Shown piece after piece: positions 53,635 through 63,712 of a stretch of 64,000 nt of DNA. The first letter of the stretch is position 1. Each line of letters starts with the position of its first letter. The notes below the pieces were generated by a model. It was not told where the DNA came from. It ran no database searches and worked only from the letters and a program-made list of their open reading frames with translations. The stretch spans positions 2,669,513-2,733,512 of the forward strand of contig NZ_CP104311.1 of the NCBI RefSeq assembly GCF_036864975.1. The letters run 5' to 3'. This DNA comes from Methylococcus capsulatus (GTDB taxonomy: Bacteria > Pseudomonadota > Gammaproteobacteria > Methylococcales > Methylococcaceae). Position numbers and translations under genes: made by a program.

Positions 53635-54564
53635 GTGAATTCACCCGGCCATCCAGTCGTCATCGCGCGCCAATTGACCAAATCTTTCGGGGCGAAGCGG
53701 GTGGTGGACGGTCTGTGCTTCGAAATTCGGCAAGGCGAATTCGTGGGTATTCTCGGTCCCAACGGCGCGGGCAAGACTACCACGCTGCGGATGCTGGTAG
53801 GCAACACGCCACCGGGCTCGGGCGAACTCTCGGTGCTGGGCTTTGCCATCCCCGCCGAGGGGCGCACGATGCGCGCCAGGATCGGCGTAGTGCCACAGCA
53901 GGACAATCTCGACATCGATTTCACGGTGGTGGAAAACCTTCGCATTTACGGCGGTTATTTCGGCTTGGCCGAGCGGGCGCTGAAGGTCCGGATTCCCAGG
54001 CTCCTTGAGCTCGCAGCGCTTACTGACAAGGCCCATGCTCGCATCGGCCAGCTTTCCGGCGGCATGAGGCGACGCCTTTCTATCGCCCGTGCCCTCATCA
54101 ACAAGCCCGAGCTGTTGGTATTGGACGAACCGACCACCGGACTCGATCCCCAGGTGCGGCACAATATTTGGAACATGCTGCGCCAGCTGCAGAACGAAGG
54201 ACTGACGATCATCCTGACCACTCATTACATGGAAGAGGCCGAGCGCCTGTGCGGCCGCATCATCCTGATGGACCACGGCCGGATTCTGGCCGACAGCAGT
54301 CCCCCGACCCTGATTCGCGATCACATCGAGCCGCATGTGCTGGAAGTCCACGGCGCCAACGCCGAAAACTGGTGTTATGCGCTTGCGCTGGCCGATGGCC
54401 AGCGCTGCGAGCGCATCGGCGAGAGCGTCTTCGTCTATGGTGATGACCTCGAAGCCCTGGTCCGCTCGCTGGATACCTGGGAGGGCGTGCATTACGTCTA
54501 CCGCCGCGCCAATCTGGAAGACGTGTTCCTGAAGCTCACTGGACGTGATCTGCATGATGTTTGA
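53635..54564 (+). CDS. ABC transporter ATP-binding subunit (NodI-like)
   Basis: The 309-residue ATPase has Walker A GPNGAGKTTTLRM, the Q-loop VPQQDNLD, the ABC signature LSGGMRRRL, Walker B ELLVLDEPTTGLDP and the switch His in TTHYMEEAERL. A C-terminal extension after the NBD matches the NodI/DrrA group of exporters. It pairs with the membrane subunit that starts 11 bp inside its end. NodI/NodJ-type systems export small lipophilic molecules or glycolipids; here the cargo is unknown. GTG 53635 is preceded by an AAGC-rich leader without a strong ribosome site; the next in-frame methionine lies far downstream. Confidence 0.9.
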   Translation: MNSPGHPVVIARQLTKSFGAKRVVDGLCFEIRQGEFVGILGPNGAGKTTTLRMLVGNTPPGSGELSVLGFAIPAEGRTMRARIGVVPQQDNLDIDFTVVENLRIYGGYFGLAERALKVRIPRLLELAALTDKAHARIGQLSGGMRRRLSIARALINKPELLVLDEPTTGLDPQVRHNIWNMLRQLQNEGLTIILTTHYMEEAERLCGRIILMDHGRILADSSPPTLIRDHIEPHVLEVHGANAENWCYALALADGQRCERIGESVFVYGDDLEALVRSLDTWEGVHYVYRRANLEDVFLKLTGRDLHDV

Positions 54565-55321
54565 GGCCGCCAAGCGTTGGAAATCCGTGTGGCGGCGCAA
54601 CGCCTGGGTATGGCGCAAAGGCGCATGCACGGCGCTGCTGGGTGGTTTCGTCGAACCGCTTTTCAATCTGCTCGTACTCGGCTTCGGGTTGGGGAGCTAC
54701 GTCGGCCGGGTCGCCGGCCTGTCCTATCTGGATTTCCTCGCCGGCGGCATACTCGCGACCAGCGCCATGAACGCCGCAACCTTCGAAGGACTGTACCTCG
54801 CCTATACCCGCATGGTGGTGTTGAAGACCTGGGACGGCATGCTGGCGGCGCCTTTGTCGCTTGCCGACGTCGTTATGGGAGAGGTGTTATGGATGGGCAC
54901 CAAGAGCTTGATCGCCGCTGGTCTGATTCTGGCGGTGCTGGCGGGTTTTGGTCTCACTTCCGGATGGGCAGCGTTGGGGGTACTGCCGCTGGCTTTCCTG
55001 GCCGGTGTCTGCTTCGGCAGCATCGCCCTGGTGGTGACTTCCTTTGCGCGCGGATACGACTTTTTCGTGTATTACATCACGCTAGGCATCACTCCCATGG
55101 TGCTGCTGAGCGGGGTATTCTTCCCTTCCGACAGTCTGCCCTTTATCGTTCGTGCCGGCAGCGAGTGTCTGCCGCTGTTTCACGTCGTGGCGCTGATCCG
55201 TCCGCTGCTGGCCGGCGAGCTGGATTCGGCCCTGCTCGGGCACGTGGCGGTATTGCTGGCCTTTGCCGTATCGGCGATCTCCCTTGCCATCTGGCGCCTC
55301 GAGTGCAGGCTGACGCAATAA
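54554..55321 (+). CDS. ABC transporter permease (NodJ-like, ABC-2 type)
   Basis: The 255-residue protein is an ABC-2 permease with about six helices. It opens EAAKRWKSVWRRNAWVWRKG, has the segment EPLFNLLVLGFGLGSYV and LDFLAGGILATSAMNAATFE, and ends with the hydrophobic LLGHVAVLLAFAVSAISLAIWRLE. The NodJ-type MVLLSGVFFPSDSLP segment is present, typical of polysaccharide or lipo-oligosaccharide exporters. ATG 54554 or the next ATG 54557 could start it; both overlap the ATPase gene, so expression is coupled. Exported substrate unknown. Confidence 0.87.
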   Translation: MMFEAAKRWKSVWRRNAWVWRKGACTALLGGFVEPLFNLLVLGFGLGSYVGRVAGLSYLDFLAGGILATSAMNAATFEGLYLAYTRMVVLKTWDGMLAAPLSLADVVMGEVLWMGTKSLIAAGLILAVLAGFGLTSGWAALGVLPLAFLAGVCFGSIALVVTSFARGYDFFVYYITLGITPMVLLSGVFFPSDSLPFIVRAGSECLPLFHVVALIRPLLAGELDSALLGHVAVLLAFAVSAISLAIWRLECRLTQ

Positions 55322-55327
55322 TTCCTC

Positions 55328-58300
55328 ATGCTCGACTACCTCACACGACTGGAACGGTCGCTGGACCGATGTTTCGGTAAGGACCGGTTTGCGTTACGAC
55401 GCCGACTGCAGCGTCTAAAGGCCACGGCTGCAACGGCACCCCTGCCGGTGCAAGAATTGGAGGCGATCGCCCGACGGATCGAGGTCTCGACGGCTCTGTG
55501 CGCGGCGCGGGCGGCTGCCGTGCCCCCACTGCAATATCCCGAAGAATTGCCGGTGTCGGAACGGCGCAGCGAGATCGCCGAAGCGATCCGGCGGAATCAG
55601 GTGGTGATCGTGTGCGGCGAGACCGGTTCCGGCAAAACCACCCAGTTGCCTAAGATCTGCCTCGAGGCGGGGCGCGGAATCCAGGGTTACATCGGCCACA
55701 CCCAGCCGCGCCGTATCGCCGCCCGCAGCGTGGCCGCGCGGATCGCCGACGAATTGAAGCGGCCCCTGGGCGAAACCGTCGGGTACAAAGTCCGCTTCCA
55801 CGACCAGACCCGCCCGGACAGCCTCATCAAACTGATGACCGACGGCATCCTGCTGGCGGAGACCCAGGCCGACCGGTTCCTTGACCAGTACGATACCCTC
55901 ATCGTCGACGAGGCTCACGAGCGCAGCCTCAACATCGACTTTCTGTTGGGCTACCTCAAATGGCTGCTGCCCCGACGGCGCGATCTCAAGCTGGTCATCA
56001 CTTCGGCCACCATTGACCCCGAACGCTTTTCCCGGCACTTCGGCGATGCCCCGATCGTCAGTGTCTCCGGCCGCACCTATCCGGTGGAGATTCGCTACCG
56101 CCCGCCGGACCTGGCCGAAGAGGAGAGCGACGAGACCGACCGCGGCGAACAGCAGGCGATCCTGGATGCGGTGGATGAGCTGTGCCGGGAGAACACCGGC
56201 GACATCCTGATTTTCCTGAGCGGTGAACGGGAAATTCGTGATACCGCCGAGTCCCTGCGCAAGCATCATCCGGTCGACTGCGAAGTGCTGCCGCTGTATT
56301 CGCGGCTGGCAGTGTCCGAGCAGGAGAAAATCTTCAAGCCGCACGGCCGCCGCCGCATCGTGCTGGCCACCAACGTGGCCGAGACCTCGCTGACGGTGCC
56401 CGGTATCCGCGGCGTGATCGATGCCGGCTATGCCCGTATCAGCCGCTACAGCCACCGCAGCAAGTTGCAGCGCCTGCCGATCGAAAAGATTTCCCGTGCC
56501 TCGGCCAATCAGCGCGCCGGCCGTTGTGGGCGTGTCGGGCCGGGAATCTGCATCCGCCTGTATTCGGAGCAGGACTTCCTGAACCGGCCGGAATTCACAG
56601 ATCCGGAGATTCTCCGCACCAACCTGGCCGCCGTCATCCTGCAGATGAAGGTGCTGAATCTCGGGGATATCCGCGGTTTCCCGTTCGTTGAACCGCCAGA
56701 CGAGCGTTTGGTTCGGGATGGTCTGAAGACGCTGCAGGAACTCAACGCGCTGGACGCTCAGGGTCGGCCGACCGAACTGGGCCGCCGACTCGCCAAGCTG
56801 CCGGTCGATCCGCGCTTGGGTCGGATCCTTCTGGCCGGAGCCGAGGAAAACTGTCTGAGCGAAGTCTGCATCATCGTCGCTGCCTTGAGCGTCCCCGATC
56901 CGCGGGAGCGTCCTGCGGACAAAGCTCAGGCCGCCGACCAGAAGCATGCCCGTTTCCGCCATCCGGATTCGGATTTCATGGCGATCCTCGCTTTGTGGAA
57001 GGACTACGAGGAGCAGCGCCAGCATCTCTCCGGCAGCAAGCTGCGCCAGTACTGCCGCGACAATTTCCTTTCGGCTTTGCGGATGCGGGAATGGCGCGAT
57101 ATCCATCAGCAGATTCTGGAAGTCATCAAGGGCGAACTCGGACTTCGGTTGAATCAGGTTCCCGCCGACTACGGTGAGATCCACCGCGCCATACTGAGCG
57201 GACTGCTGTGCCATATCGGTTTCCGCCAGGATTACAATGAATATGTCGGGGTGCGTGGACAGAAGTTCCAGATCTTTCCCGGTTCGTTCCTGTTCAAGAC
57301 CCGACCGGTGTGGATCGTCTCCGCCGAACAGGTCGAGACCAGCCGAGTCTATGCCCGCACCGTAGCCAAGATCGAGCCGGAATGGATCGAAAAGTGCGGC
57401 GCCCATTTGTTGAAGCGTCACCATTACGAGCCGCACTGGGAACGCAAGGCCGCGCGCGGTGCCGTGTTCGAGCGCACCGCCCTGTATGGCCTCACCGTGC
57501 AAAACGGCCGCAAAGTGCCTTATGAGAACGTCGATCCCGCCGGGGCGCGGGAGCTCTTCATACGCTCCGCCTTGGTGCGCATGGACTATGACAGCAAGGC
57601 CCCGTTCCTGATGGCGAACCGCAAGTTGCTGGAAGAAGCGGAATACTCCCAGCAGAAGGAACGGCGGGCGGATCTGGTGGTGGACGAGGAGACCCTGTAC
57701 CGTTTCTTCGACGAGCGGGTGCCCGCCGAAGTGGTCAATGGCGCCAGCTTCGAGATCTGGCGCAAGACCGCCGAACGCCGCGAGCCCCGACTGCTGATGC
57801 TGTCGCGGGAAGATATCACCCTGGACGGCGGTGGGGCAGGAAACGCGAGAGATTTCCCGGACGAATTGGTGCTGGGACCGGTGCGGCTGAAACTCGAATA
57901 TCGCTTCGAGCCGGGCCATGAGGACGATGGTGTCACCGCCATCGTGCCGCTGCACGTGCTCAATCAGATCGACCCCGAGCCGTTGCGCTGGCTGGTGCCG
58001 GGGCTGTATCGCGAGAAAGTGGTGGCTCTGATCAAGTCTTTGCCCAAGACCTGGCGCATCCATTTCGTACCCGCCCCTGATTTCGCCGACCGCGCCCTGC
58101 CCATGCTGGACTACCGGCGAGGCTCGCTGCCACAGGAATTAGCCAAGGCGCTGAAAAAAATCGGCAAAGTGGCGCCGCCGGTTTCGGCCTTCGACGAAGC
58201 CGCGCTGCCGGCGCACCTGCGGATAAACTATGCCCTGGTCGACGAAAACAACGTCGTGATCGCCCGCTCCCGCGATCTCGGTCAGCTCCAGGCCCGCCAC

Positions 58301-59221
58301 GGCGCCGAAGCCGGCCGCAGTTTCCAGAACATCGCCTGCCAGGAAATTGCAGTCTCCGGCCGGCGGGTCTGGGATTTCGACGATTTGCCGGCCGCTTACA
58401 GTGGACGGGTCGATGGTCAAGAACTGCACGGTTTTCCGGCCATTATCGACGAAGGCGGGACCGTCGGCGTGCGGGTGTTCGATCGGGCCGAGGAGGCCCA
58501 ACTGCAGCATGAATTCGGCCTGGTCCGTCTGCTGCGCCTGAGGTTGGCCAGGGAGATCAAATACCTACGTAAAAACCTGCCCGTCACCGCGACCAGCGAA
58601 CTGCTCTATCGCCAGTTGCCCCCGGGCGGGCGCGATCTGAGGGAAGACCTGCTGGACAAGCTCATGGCGGCCTTGTTCCTCGACGACCTGCCGGAGTTGC
58701 GGACCCGCGTGGCATTCGATGCCCGCAGCGAACAGGGGCGCGGCGACTTAGTGCTCAAGGCCAATGAACTGGGGCGCACCGTTGAGCAGGCGCTGGGGCT
58801 TTATGCGGAGTGTCGCAAAGCCCTGGCTGCCCTGGGCAACCATCCCGCCGCCCGTGATGGCGCCGACCAGTTGGACCATCTGGTGTACGCGGGCTTCGTG
58901 GCCAAGGTGCCTTATCGCCGACTGAAGCACTATCCACGCTATTTCAAGGCGCTGCTACACCGTCTGGAAAAATGTCGCCAGGATCCCGTCCGCGACGCCG
59001 CGCTGGAGAGGGAGCTCAATTCGTTCTGGCAGCCCTACTGGGAATCCGTGAAACACGGCCAAGCGCCCTTTGTCCCCGAACGGGACGAATTCCGATGGGC
59101 GCTGGAAGAATTCCGCGTTTCTCTGTTTGCCCAGCAGATGAAAACGGCGTATCCGGTCTCGACTAAGCGTTTGTGGGAGCTGTGGTCGCAGCGGTCATCC
59201 CCGCCGGCGCTGAAGACCTGA
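55328..59221 (+). CDS. hrpA: ATP-dependent RNA helicase HrpA (DEAH box)
   Basis: The 1297-residue helicase has the full HrpA length. Motifs in order are: VCGETGSGKTTQLPK (I), TQPRRIAARSVA (Ia), DEAHERSLN (II), SATID (III), and NQRAGRCGRVG (VI). The winged-helix and OB domains follow, then a long HrpA-specific C-terminal domain (DUF3418). It is a cytoplasmic RNA helicase used in ribosome quality control and mRNA processing. It starts 6 bp after the ABC permease stop, so readthrough is possible, though roles are unrelated. A long open frame on the opposite strand (55415-58063) is only a mirror of the codon bias. Confidence 0.96.
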   Translation: MLDYLTRLERSLDRCFGKDRFALRRRLQRLKATAATAPLPVQELEAIARRIEVSTALCAARAAAVPPLQYPEELPVSERRSEIAEAIRRNQVVIVCGETGSGKTTQLPKICLEAGRGIQGYIGHTQPRRIAARSVAARIADELKRPLGETVGYKVRFHDQTRPDSLIKLMTDGILLAETQADRFLDQYDTLIVDEAHERSLNIDFLLGYLKWLLPRRRDLKLVITSATIDPERFSRHFGDAPIVSVSGRTYPVEIRYRPPDLAEEESDETDRGEQQAILDAVDELCRENTGDILIFLSGEREIRDTAESLRKHHPVDCEVLPLYSRLAVSEQEKIFKPHGRRRIVLATNVAETSLTVPGIRGVIDAGYARISRYSHRSKLQRLPIEKISRASANQRAGRCGRVGPGICIRLYSEQDFLNRPEFTDPEILRTNLAAVILQMKVLNLGDIRGFPFVEPPDERLVRDGLKTLQELNALDAQGRPTELGRRLAKLPVDPRLGRILLAGAEENCLSEVCIIVAALSVPDPRERPADKAQAADQKHARFRHPDSDFMAILALWKDYEEQRQHLSGSKLRQYCRDNFLSALRMREWRDIHQQILEVIKGELGLRLNQVPADYGEIHRAILSGLLCHIGFRQDYNEYVGVRGQKFQIFPGSFLFKTRPVWIVSAEQVETSRVYARTVAKIEPEWIEKCGAHLLKRHHYEPHWERKAARGAVFERTALYGLTVQNGRKVPYENVDPAGARELFIRSALVRMDYDSKAPFLMANRKLLEEAEYSQQKERRADLVVDEETLYRFFDERVPAEVVNGASFEIWRKTAERREPRLLMLSREDITLDGGGAGNARDFPDELVLGPVRLKLEYRFEPGHEDDGVTAIVPLHVLNQIDPEPLRWLVPGLYREKVVALIKSLPKTWRIHFVPAPDFADRALPMLDYRRGSLPQELAKALKKIGKVAPPVSAFDEAALPAHLRINYALVDENNVVIARSRDLGQLQARHGAEAGRSFQNIACQEIAVSGRRVWDFDDLPAAYSGRVDGQELHGFPAIIDEGGTVGVRVFDRAEEAQLQHEFGLVRLLRLRLAREIKYLRKNLPVTATSELLYRQLPPGGRDLREDLLDKLMAALFLDDLPELRTRVAFDARSEQGRGDLVLKANELGRTVEQALGLYAECRKALAALGNHPAARDGADQLDHLVYAGFVAKVPYRRLKHYPRYFKALLHRLEKCRQDPVRDAALERELNSFWQPYWESVKHGQAPFVPERDEFRWALEEFRVSLFAQQMKTAYPVSTKRLWELWSQRSSPPALKT

Positions 59222-59313
59222 CATCACATCGCGCGACCTTAACAACGAGTCTTTTTCCCCGCAGAGTACGAGGACGTAGCGGCCTTGGAAGATGGCTTTG
59301 CCTTTACGTAGCC

Positions 59314-59354
59314 GCCAACGGGCACACGGACCTTCGGTCCGTGTGCCCGTTGGC
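59314..59354. terminator. Perfect 19-bp hairpin at the rne 3' end
   Basis: A 19-bp perfect inverted repeat (59314-59332 with 59336-59354, three-base loop TTC) lies 5 bp beyond the rne stop on the minus strand and about 90 bp after hrpA on the plus strand. It has no T-run on either side. It may be a bidirectional, Rho-assisted or 3'-end-protecting hairpin, or a dispersed repeat. RNase-E autoregulation through its own transcript end is an untested idea. Confidence 0.55.
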
Positions 59355-59359
59355 AATGC

Positions 59360-62029
59360 TCACTCCGTGGACCCGGTTCCGCGCTCAACAGGAGGCAAGA
59401 GATCGTTGCGATCGTCCCGCGGTTCGTGATCCGGTTTGGGGGGCTCCCATGCTTTGGGCGGCAGGCCGGGCGCATGGTAGTCAGGCTCCGGACGGGATTC
59501 TGCATGAGCTTCGTGTTCCGCCAGTGTTGAAAACACCTCGGAGGCGGGCGGCACGGTACGGCGATCGTCGGTTTCTCCCGGTAAGGCCGGCTCGGTCCCG
59601 GCTACCACGGCGTTGCGTTCGGGTACTTCGAGGCCGACCGGCTCGAAAGTTTCGCCTACCTCCGGCTCACCTGAGGTTACCGGACGACGATCCCGCCTGC
59701 CACGTCCGCGCCGCCTCACGCCGGCCCGGCGCGACCGTGGAGACCGCGGGCGGAGTTCGGCCTCCCCGAAGTCTCCTTCGGCCGGATCGTAGCAGATGCC
59801 ATCACTTTGTTCGTGAGTTTCGCCGAAATCGGCGACCGGCAGCCGGTCGTTCAAATCCGCAGTGGCTGCCGGACTTTCCGTCGTGACCGTATCATCTGCG
59901 ATATCTTCCGCCAGTGATTCGGTCATGGGCTGAGCCGAGATTCGACGGCGCTGGCCCCTGCCATCCCGCCGGCGGCCGCGATCCTCCGTGGATTTCGGCC
60001 GATCCTCTTGGGCAGCCATGATCTGGGGCGATCCTTCCGTTCCGAGCTCCTGACTGGTTTCGATATCCGCCGATAGCCCACTGCGGCGCCTGTCGGCAGT
60101 TTCGTCCCGCTGCGCAGGATGTTTCCGGCGACTGCCGCCGCGTCTGCTGCCGTCCCGCTCACGGCGGCGCTGGTCACCAGGACGCTCACCTTCGTCGGCC
60201 GAACCGGCGCTCATTTGCGCCTGTTCACCGGACGTCTTGCCCGTCTGCACGAAAGGCACGGGCAGCGGCAGTTCCGCGGATGATTGAGCCGCCTCGGGGG
60301 ATGATGGCTGGTCCTCGATGCGCTGGCCGGTCAGGATGTTGAGGAAACGTTTGATCAGTCCGCCGCCGTGCTGCCCCGGTTGAGCCTGGGGACGCTGATC
60401 GCCACCGGACGGCTGCGGGGCGGCGGGAATGAATTCCCGCACCGCTGGAGCTTCCGCAGCGGCACTGGGCATCCGTATGGACTTGGGAACCTCGGGCGAT
60501 TTCTCGGCTATGAGCTGGTAACTGCTCTTACGCGCCTCTTCCTCCGCCCCGGCCCCGCCGCTCCGGATCCGCTGTATGTCGTAGTTGGGCGTTTCGAGAT
60601 GTGGATTGGGGATGATGGTAATGGCCACGTTGTGTCGTGTCTCGATCTGCTGGATCGCCGCGCGTTTTTCGTTCAGCAGATAGGTGGCCGATTCGACCGG
60701 CAACTGAGCGATGATCCGGTCGGTGTTCTTTTTCATCGTTTCCTCCTCTAGGACGCGGAGGATGGACAGGGCCAGCGACTCGACGCTGCGTATCGTCCCC
60801 TGGCCCTTACAGCGCGGGCAGGTCAGGAGTGCCGTTTCGGTGAGCGAAGGCCGCAGGCGCTGGCGTGACATTTCCATCAGGCCGAAACGGGAAATCCGGC
60901 CGAGCTGGATGCGCGCCCGGTCGAGGCGCACCGCCTCGCGCAGACGGTTCTCCACCGCACGCTGGTTGCGGGCCGCCATCATGTCGATGAAATCGATCAC
61001 GAACAATCCTCCCAGGTCGCGCAGGCGCAACTGGCGGGCGATCTCGTCGGCGGCCTCGAGATTGGTGTTCAGCGCGGTTTCTTCGATATCGCCGCCCTTG
61101 GTGGCCCGCGCCGAATTGATATCGATGGTCGTCAGCGCCTCGGTATGGTCGATGACGATGGCACCGCCGGAGGGTAGCGGCACTTCGCGGGCATAGGCCA
61201 TTTCGATCTGGCTTTCGATCTGGTACCTGCTGAACAGTGGCACGTTGTCCTGATACAGGCGCGCCTTATTGATGAACTGCGGCATGACCTGTTGCAGGAA
61301 GCTGTGTACCAGCCTGAAGGTCGAAGGGTTGTCGACCAGAATTTCGTCGATGTCACCCCGCAGATGGTCGCGCAGGGCCCGGATGATGACGTTGCTTTCC
61401 TGAAAAATCAGGAACGGCGCCGGCTTTTCCCGCGTCGAGCGTTCGATCGCTTCCCACAGCTGCAGCAGATAATTGAGGTCCCACTGCAGTTCCTCGACCG
61501 TCTTGCCACCGCCTGCCGTGCGGATGATGACCCCCATGTCTTCGGGAACGTGGAGCTGGCTCAGCGTCTCTTTCATGTCGGACCGGACGTCGCCCTCGAT
61601 GCGGCGGGAAATACCGCCTGCTTTGGGGTTGTTCGGCATGAGCACGAGATAGCTGCCGGCCAGACTGATATAGGTAGTCAGGGCCGCGCCCTTGCTGCCG
61701 CGCTCCTCTTTTTCGACCTGGACGACGACTTCCTGGCCTTCCTTGAGGACGTCCTTGATTTCCCGCCGGGAGATGGATTCTTCGCCGCTGGCGCCGAGAT
61801 ATTTCGGCAGGATTTCCTTGAACGGCAGAAAGCCGTGCCGCTCCGCGCCGAAATTCACGAACGCCGCCTCGAGGCTGGGCTCGACACGGGTAATCAGGCC
61901 TTTGTAGATATTGGCTTTTTTCTGTTCCCTCGACGGGATTTCTATGTCGAAGTCATAAAGCTTTTGTCCATCGACCAGCGCGACCCGCAATTCCTCGGGC
62001 TGCGTGGCGTTGATCAACATTCTTTTCAT
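59360..62029 (-). CDS. rne: Ribonuclease E
   Basis: RNase E is the main endoribonuclease that starts mRNA decay and processes rRNA and tRNA. The 889-residue product has the S1 domain and 5' sensor ([30 protein letters not shown]), the DNase-I-like domain with [11 protein letters not shown], the zinc-link [12 protein letters not shown] and an unstructured C-terminal half. That half is rich in Arg, Glu and Pro, with Arg clusters ([16 protein letters not shown]) that usually bind RNA or partner proteins. ATG 62029 is preferred over the TTG at 62032. It is divergent from rluC, as in many gammaproteobacteria, with a long leader. The disordered half is less conserved in length than the catalytic half. 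Confidence 0.96.
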   Translation of the reverse strand: MKRMLINATQPEELRVALVDGQKLYDFDIEIPSREQKKANIYKGLITRVEPSLEAAFVNFGAERHGFLPFKEILPKYLGASGEESISRREIKDVLKEGQEVVVQVEKEERGSKGAALTTYISLAGSYLVLMPNNPKAGGISRRIEGDVRSDMKETLSQLHVPEDMGVIIRTAGGGKTVEELQWDLNYLLQLWEAIERSTREKPAPFLIFQESNVIIRALRDHLRGDIDEILVDNPSTFRLVHSFLQQVMPQFINKARLYQDNVPLFSRYQIESQIEMAYAREVPLPSGGAIVIDHTEALTTIDINSARATKGGDIEETALNTNLEAADEIARQLRLRDLGGLFVIDFIDMMAARNQRAVENRLREAVRLDRARIQLGRISRFGLMEMSRQRLRPSLTETALLTCPRCKGQGTIRSVESLALSILRVLEEETMKKNTDRIIAQLPVESATYLLNEKRAAIQQIETRHNVAITIIPNPHLETPNYDIQRIRSGGAGAEEEARKSSYQLIAEKSPEVPKSIRMPSAAAEAPAVREFIPAAPQPSGGDQRPQAQPGQHGGGLIKRFLNILTGQRIEDQPSSPEAAQSSAELPLPVPFVQTGKTSGEQAQMSAGSADEGERPGDQRRRERDGSRRGGSRRKHPAQRDETADRRRSGLSADIETSQELGTEGSPQIMAAQEDRPKSTEDRGRRRDGRGQRRRISAQPMTESLAEDIADDTVTTESPAATADLNDRLPVADFGETHEQSDGICYDPAEGDFGEAELRPRSPRSRRAGVRRRGRGRRDRRPVTSGEPEVGETFEPVGLEVPERNAVVAGTEPALPGETDDRRTVPPASEVFSTLAEHEAHAESRPEPDYHAPGLPPKAWEPPKPDHEPRDDRNDLLPPVERGTGSTE

Positions 62030-62689
62030 CAATGGATTCCTTGGGCGTTCTTGCTGGAGAACCGCCTGAACCGGTTGTGCCGCAGGATTTCGCCCACATC
62101 CCTTCCTGTTCTGTTTCTTCTGTCATGCGAATGCTCTTCTTCAGGTTCGCGATATCGAAGCGATCGATCGGATGATGGGTATCCCGATGCTGTGTGTTAA
62201 AGATGGGCTGCGGGGGAACCCGAGGGTTCCTGCACCGTTCCCATTCGGCGAACGGTAGGCAGCGCGATGCCAGCCTCGAACCTGCGTTCGGCAGGGTCTT
62301 TCGTCGTGGCCCGTCCACTTCCATACCGTGCGAAAACACGGCCAGTCCGCTCGGCCCGAAGGCCGGTCCGACGGATAATGATAGTGTTGGAAAACTTAAC
62401 TCTCGAGCTCGTCAATGGTCGAGCATCCAGACCTTGGGTTTTTGATTTGTATATTGGAATTCCGGCGGGCACCACTGTTTTGCGACGCTTCCGCCCGCAG
62501 GTAGCCGCATGGGGTGCGTCTGTGTATTTCAGGCGATGCGCCGGGTCATTCGTTCAACAATTCTTTGGGGCTCTCACCGAAGACGACTCGCGCCATCAGG
62601 CACGCGGTCGGTGAAATGCCAATATGAACTATAGCAACCTTCAGCAAAAGCATCAATTTAAGGTGTAAAGCTGATATGATTTTTCCGTA
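62030..62689. other. Long rne leader and rluC promoter region
   Basis: About 660 bp lie between the divergent rne and rluC starts. In E. coli the rne leader is long and structured and controls rne expression through RNase E itself; length and position here fit. Visible hairpins include GGAACCC-GA-GGGTTCC (62215-62230), and AT-rich patches at 62380-62460 and 62590-62690 suit promoters on both strands. A TATGAT box (62675-62680) preceded by TGA resembles an extended -10 for rluC, but would give an almost leaderless mRNA. I see no gene that I can support in this stretch. Confidence 0.5.
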
Positions 62690-63643
62690 ATGAAACCTCT
62701 CCTGCAAGACCCGAACCGACCTCGCCTGATCGAAGTCGATGCCGAGGCTGTCGGCCAGCGCATCGACAATTTTCTGTTTGCGCGCCTTAAGGGTGTCCCC
62801 AAGAGCCATGTGTACCGCATCCTGCGTACCGGCCAGGTGCGGATCAACGGCAGCCGCAGCAAGGCACGGCAGCGGCTGAACGAGGGTGACGTCATCAGGG
62901 TCCCGCCCTTGCGCCTCGCCGAGGCGCCGGCGGCAGAGGTCCCGGGACCATGGCTGCGGGACCGGCTGGAAAACCGGATCCTGTATGAAGACGAAGACCT
63001 GCTGGTCGTCAACAAACCCGCGGGCATGGCGGTACATGGCGGCAGCGGCCTCCGTTTCGGGGTGATCGAAGGTCTGCGGGCGGCGCGGGAGGAAGCGCGG
63101 TTCCTCGAGCTGGTACACCGGCTGGACCGTGATACCTCGGGCTGTCTGCTGATTGCCAAGCGCCGTTCCGCACTGCGGCAGTTGCACGAGCAATTTCGGG
63201 GGGAGGGGGTGGACAAGACTTATCTGGCGCTGTTCAGCGGCGTGTGGGCGCGCCGGCGACAAGTGGTGGACGCCCCCTTGCTCAAGAATGTCTTGCAGAG
63301 CGGTGAGCGGATGGTGAAGATATCGTCCGAGGGGAAAGCGGCAATCACCGAATTCCGCCGCCTGGAACCGCTTTCCGGGGCGACGCTGGTGGAAGCCAAG
63401 CCGGTGACCGGCCGTACCCATCAAATCCGGGTGCATGCCAGGTCGCTGGGTCATCCGCTGGCGGGTGACGAACGTTATGGAGACCCCTCGCTCAACCAGG
63501 CTTTCCGCCAGCGCGGCTTGAAGCGCCTGTTTCTGCATGCCGCGACCCTCGTGTTCATCCATCCTCGAAGCGGACGCGAGGTTCGCGTCGAAGCGCCCCT
63601 GGAACAGGACCTTCATGACTTTCTCTCGGCTGTCAGGCGCTGA
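62690..63643 (+). CDS. rluC: 23S rRNA pseudouridine synthase RluC
   Basis: RluC makes pseudouridines 955, 2504 and 2580 in 23S rRNA. The 317-residue product has an S4 RNA-binding domain (RIDNFLFARLKGVPKSHVYRILRTGQVRINGSR), the catalytic Asp motif HRLDRDTSGCLLIAK, GKAAITEFR and the later KPVTGRTHQIRVHARSLGHPL. Family order is intact. It is transcribed away from rne, the usual pairing. ATG 62690 has no clear ribosome site. It ends about 70 bp before an sppA-like gene. Confidence 0.95.
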   Translation: MKPLLQDPNRPRLIEVDAEAVGQRIDNFLFARLKGVPKSHVYRILRTGQVRINGSRSKARQRLNEGDVIRVPPLRLAEAPAAEVPGPWLRDRLENRILYEDEDLLVVNKPAGMAVHGGSGLRFGVIEGLRAAREEARFLELVHRLDRDTSGCLLIAKRRSALRQLHEQFRGEGVDKTYLALFSGVWARRRQVVDAPLLKNVLQSGERMVKISSEGKAAITEFRRLEPLSGATLVEAKPVTGRTHQIRVHARSLGHPLAGDERYGDPSLNQAFRQRGLKRLFLHAATLVFIHPRSGREVRVEAPLEQDLHDFLSAVRR

Positions 63644-63712
63644 GGCCGGCGCAGGTGCTCATTCGCGAGTACTCTCGTTTTCCGTCTCAAAATTCCACAG
63701 GGTTCAAGAACT

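Noticed and set aside
55415-58063. Very long open frame antisense to hrpA
   Set aside because: It mirrors the codon bias of a high-GC gene with few stops in the opposite frame; the plus-strand helicase motifs are decisive.
59232-59360. Small frames between hrpA and rne
   Set aside because: They run through the perfect hairpin and have no ribosome sites; no gene supported.
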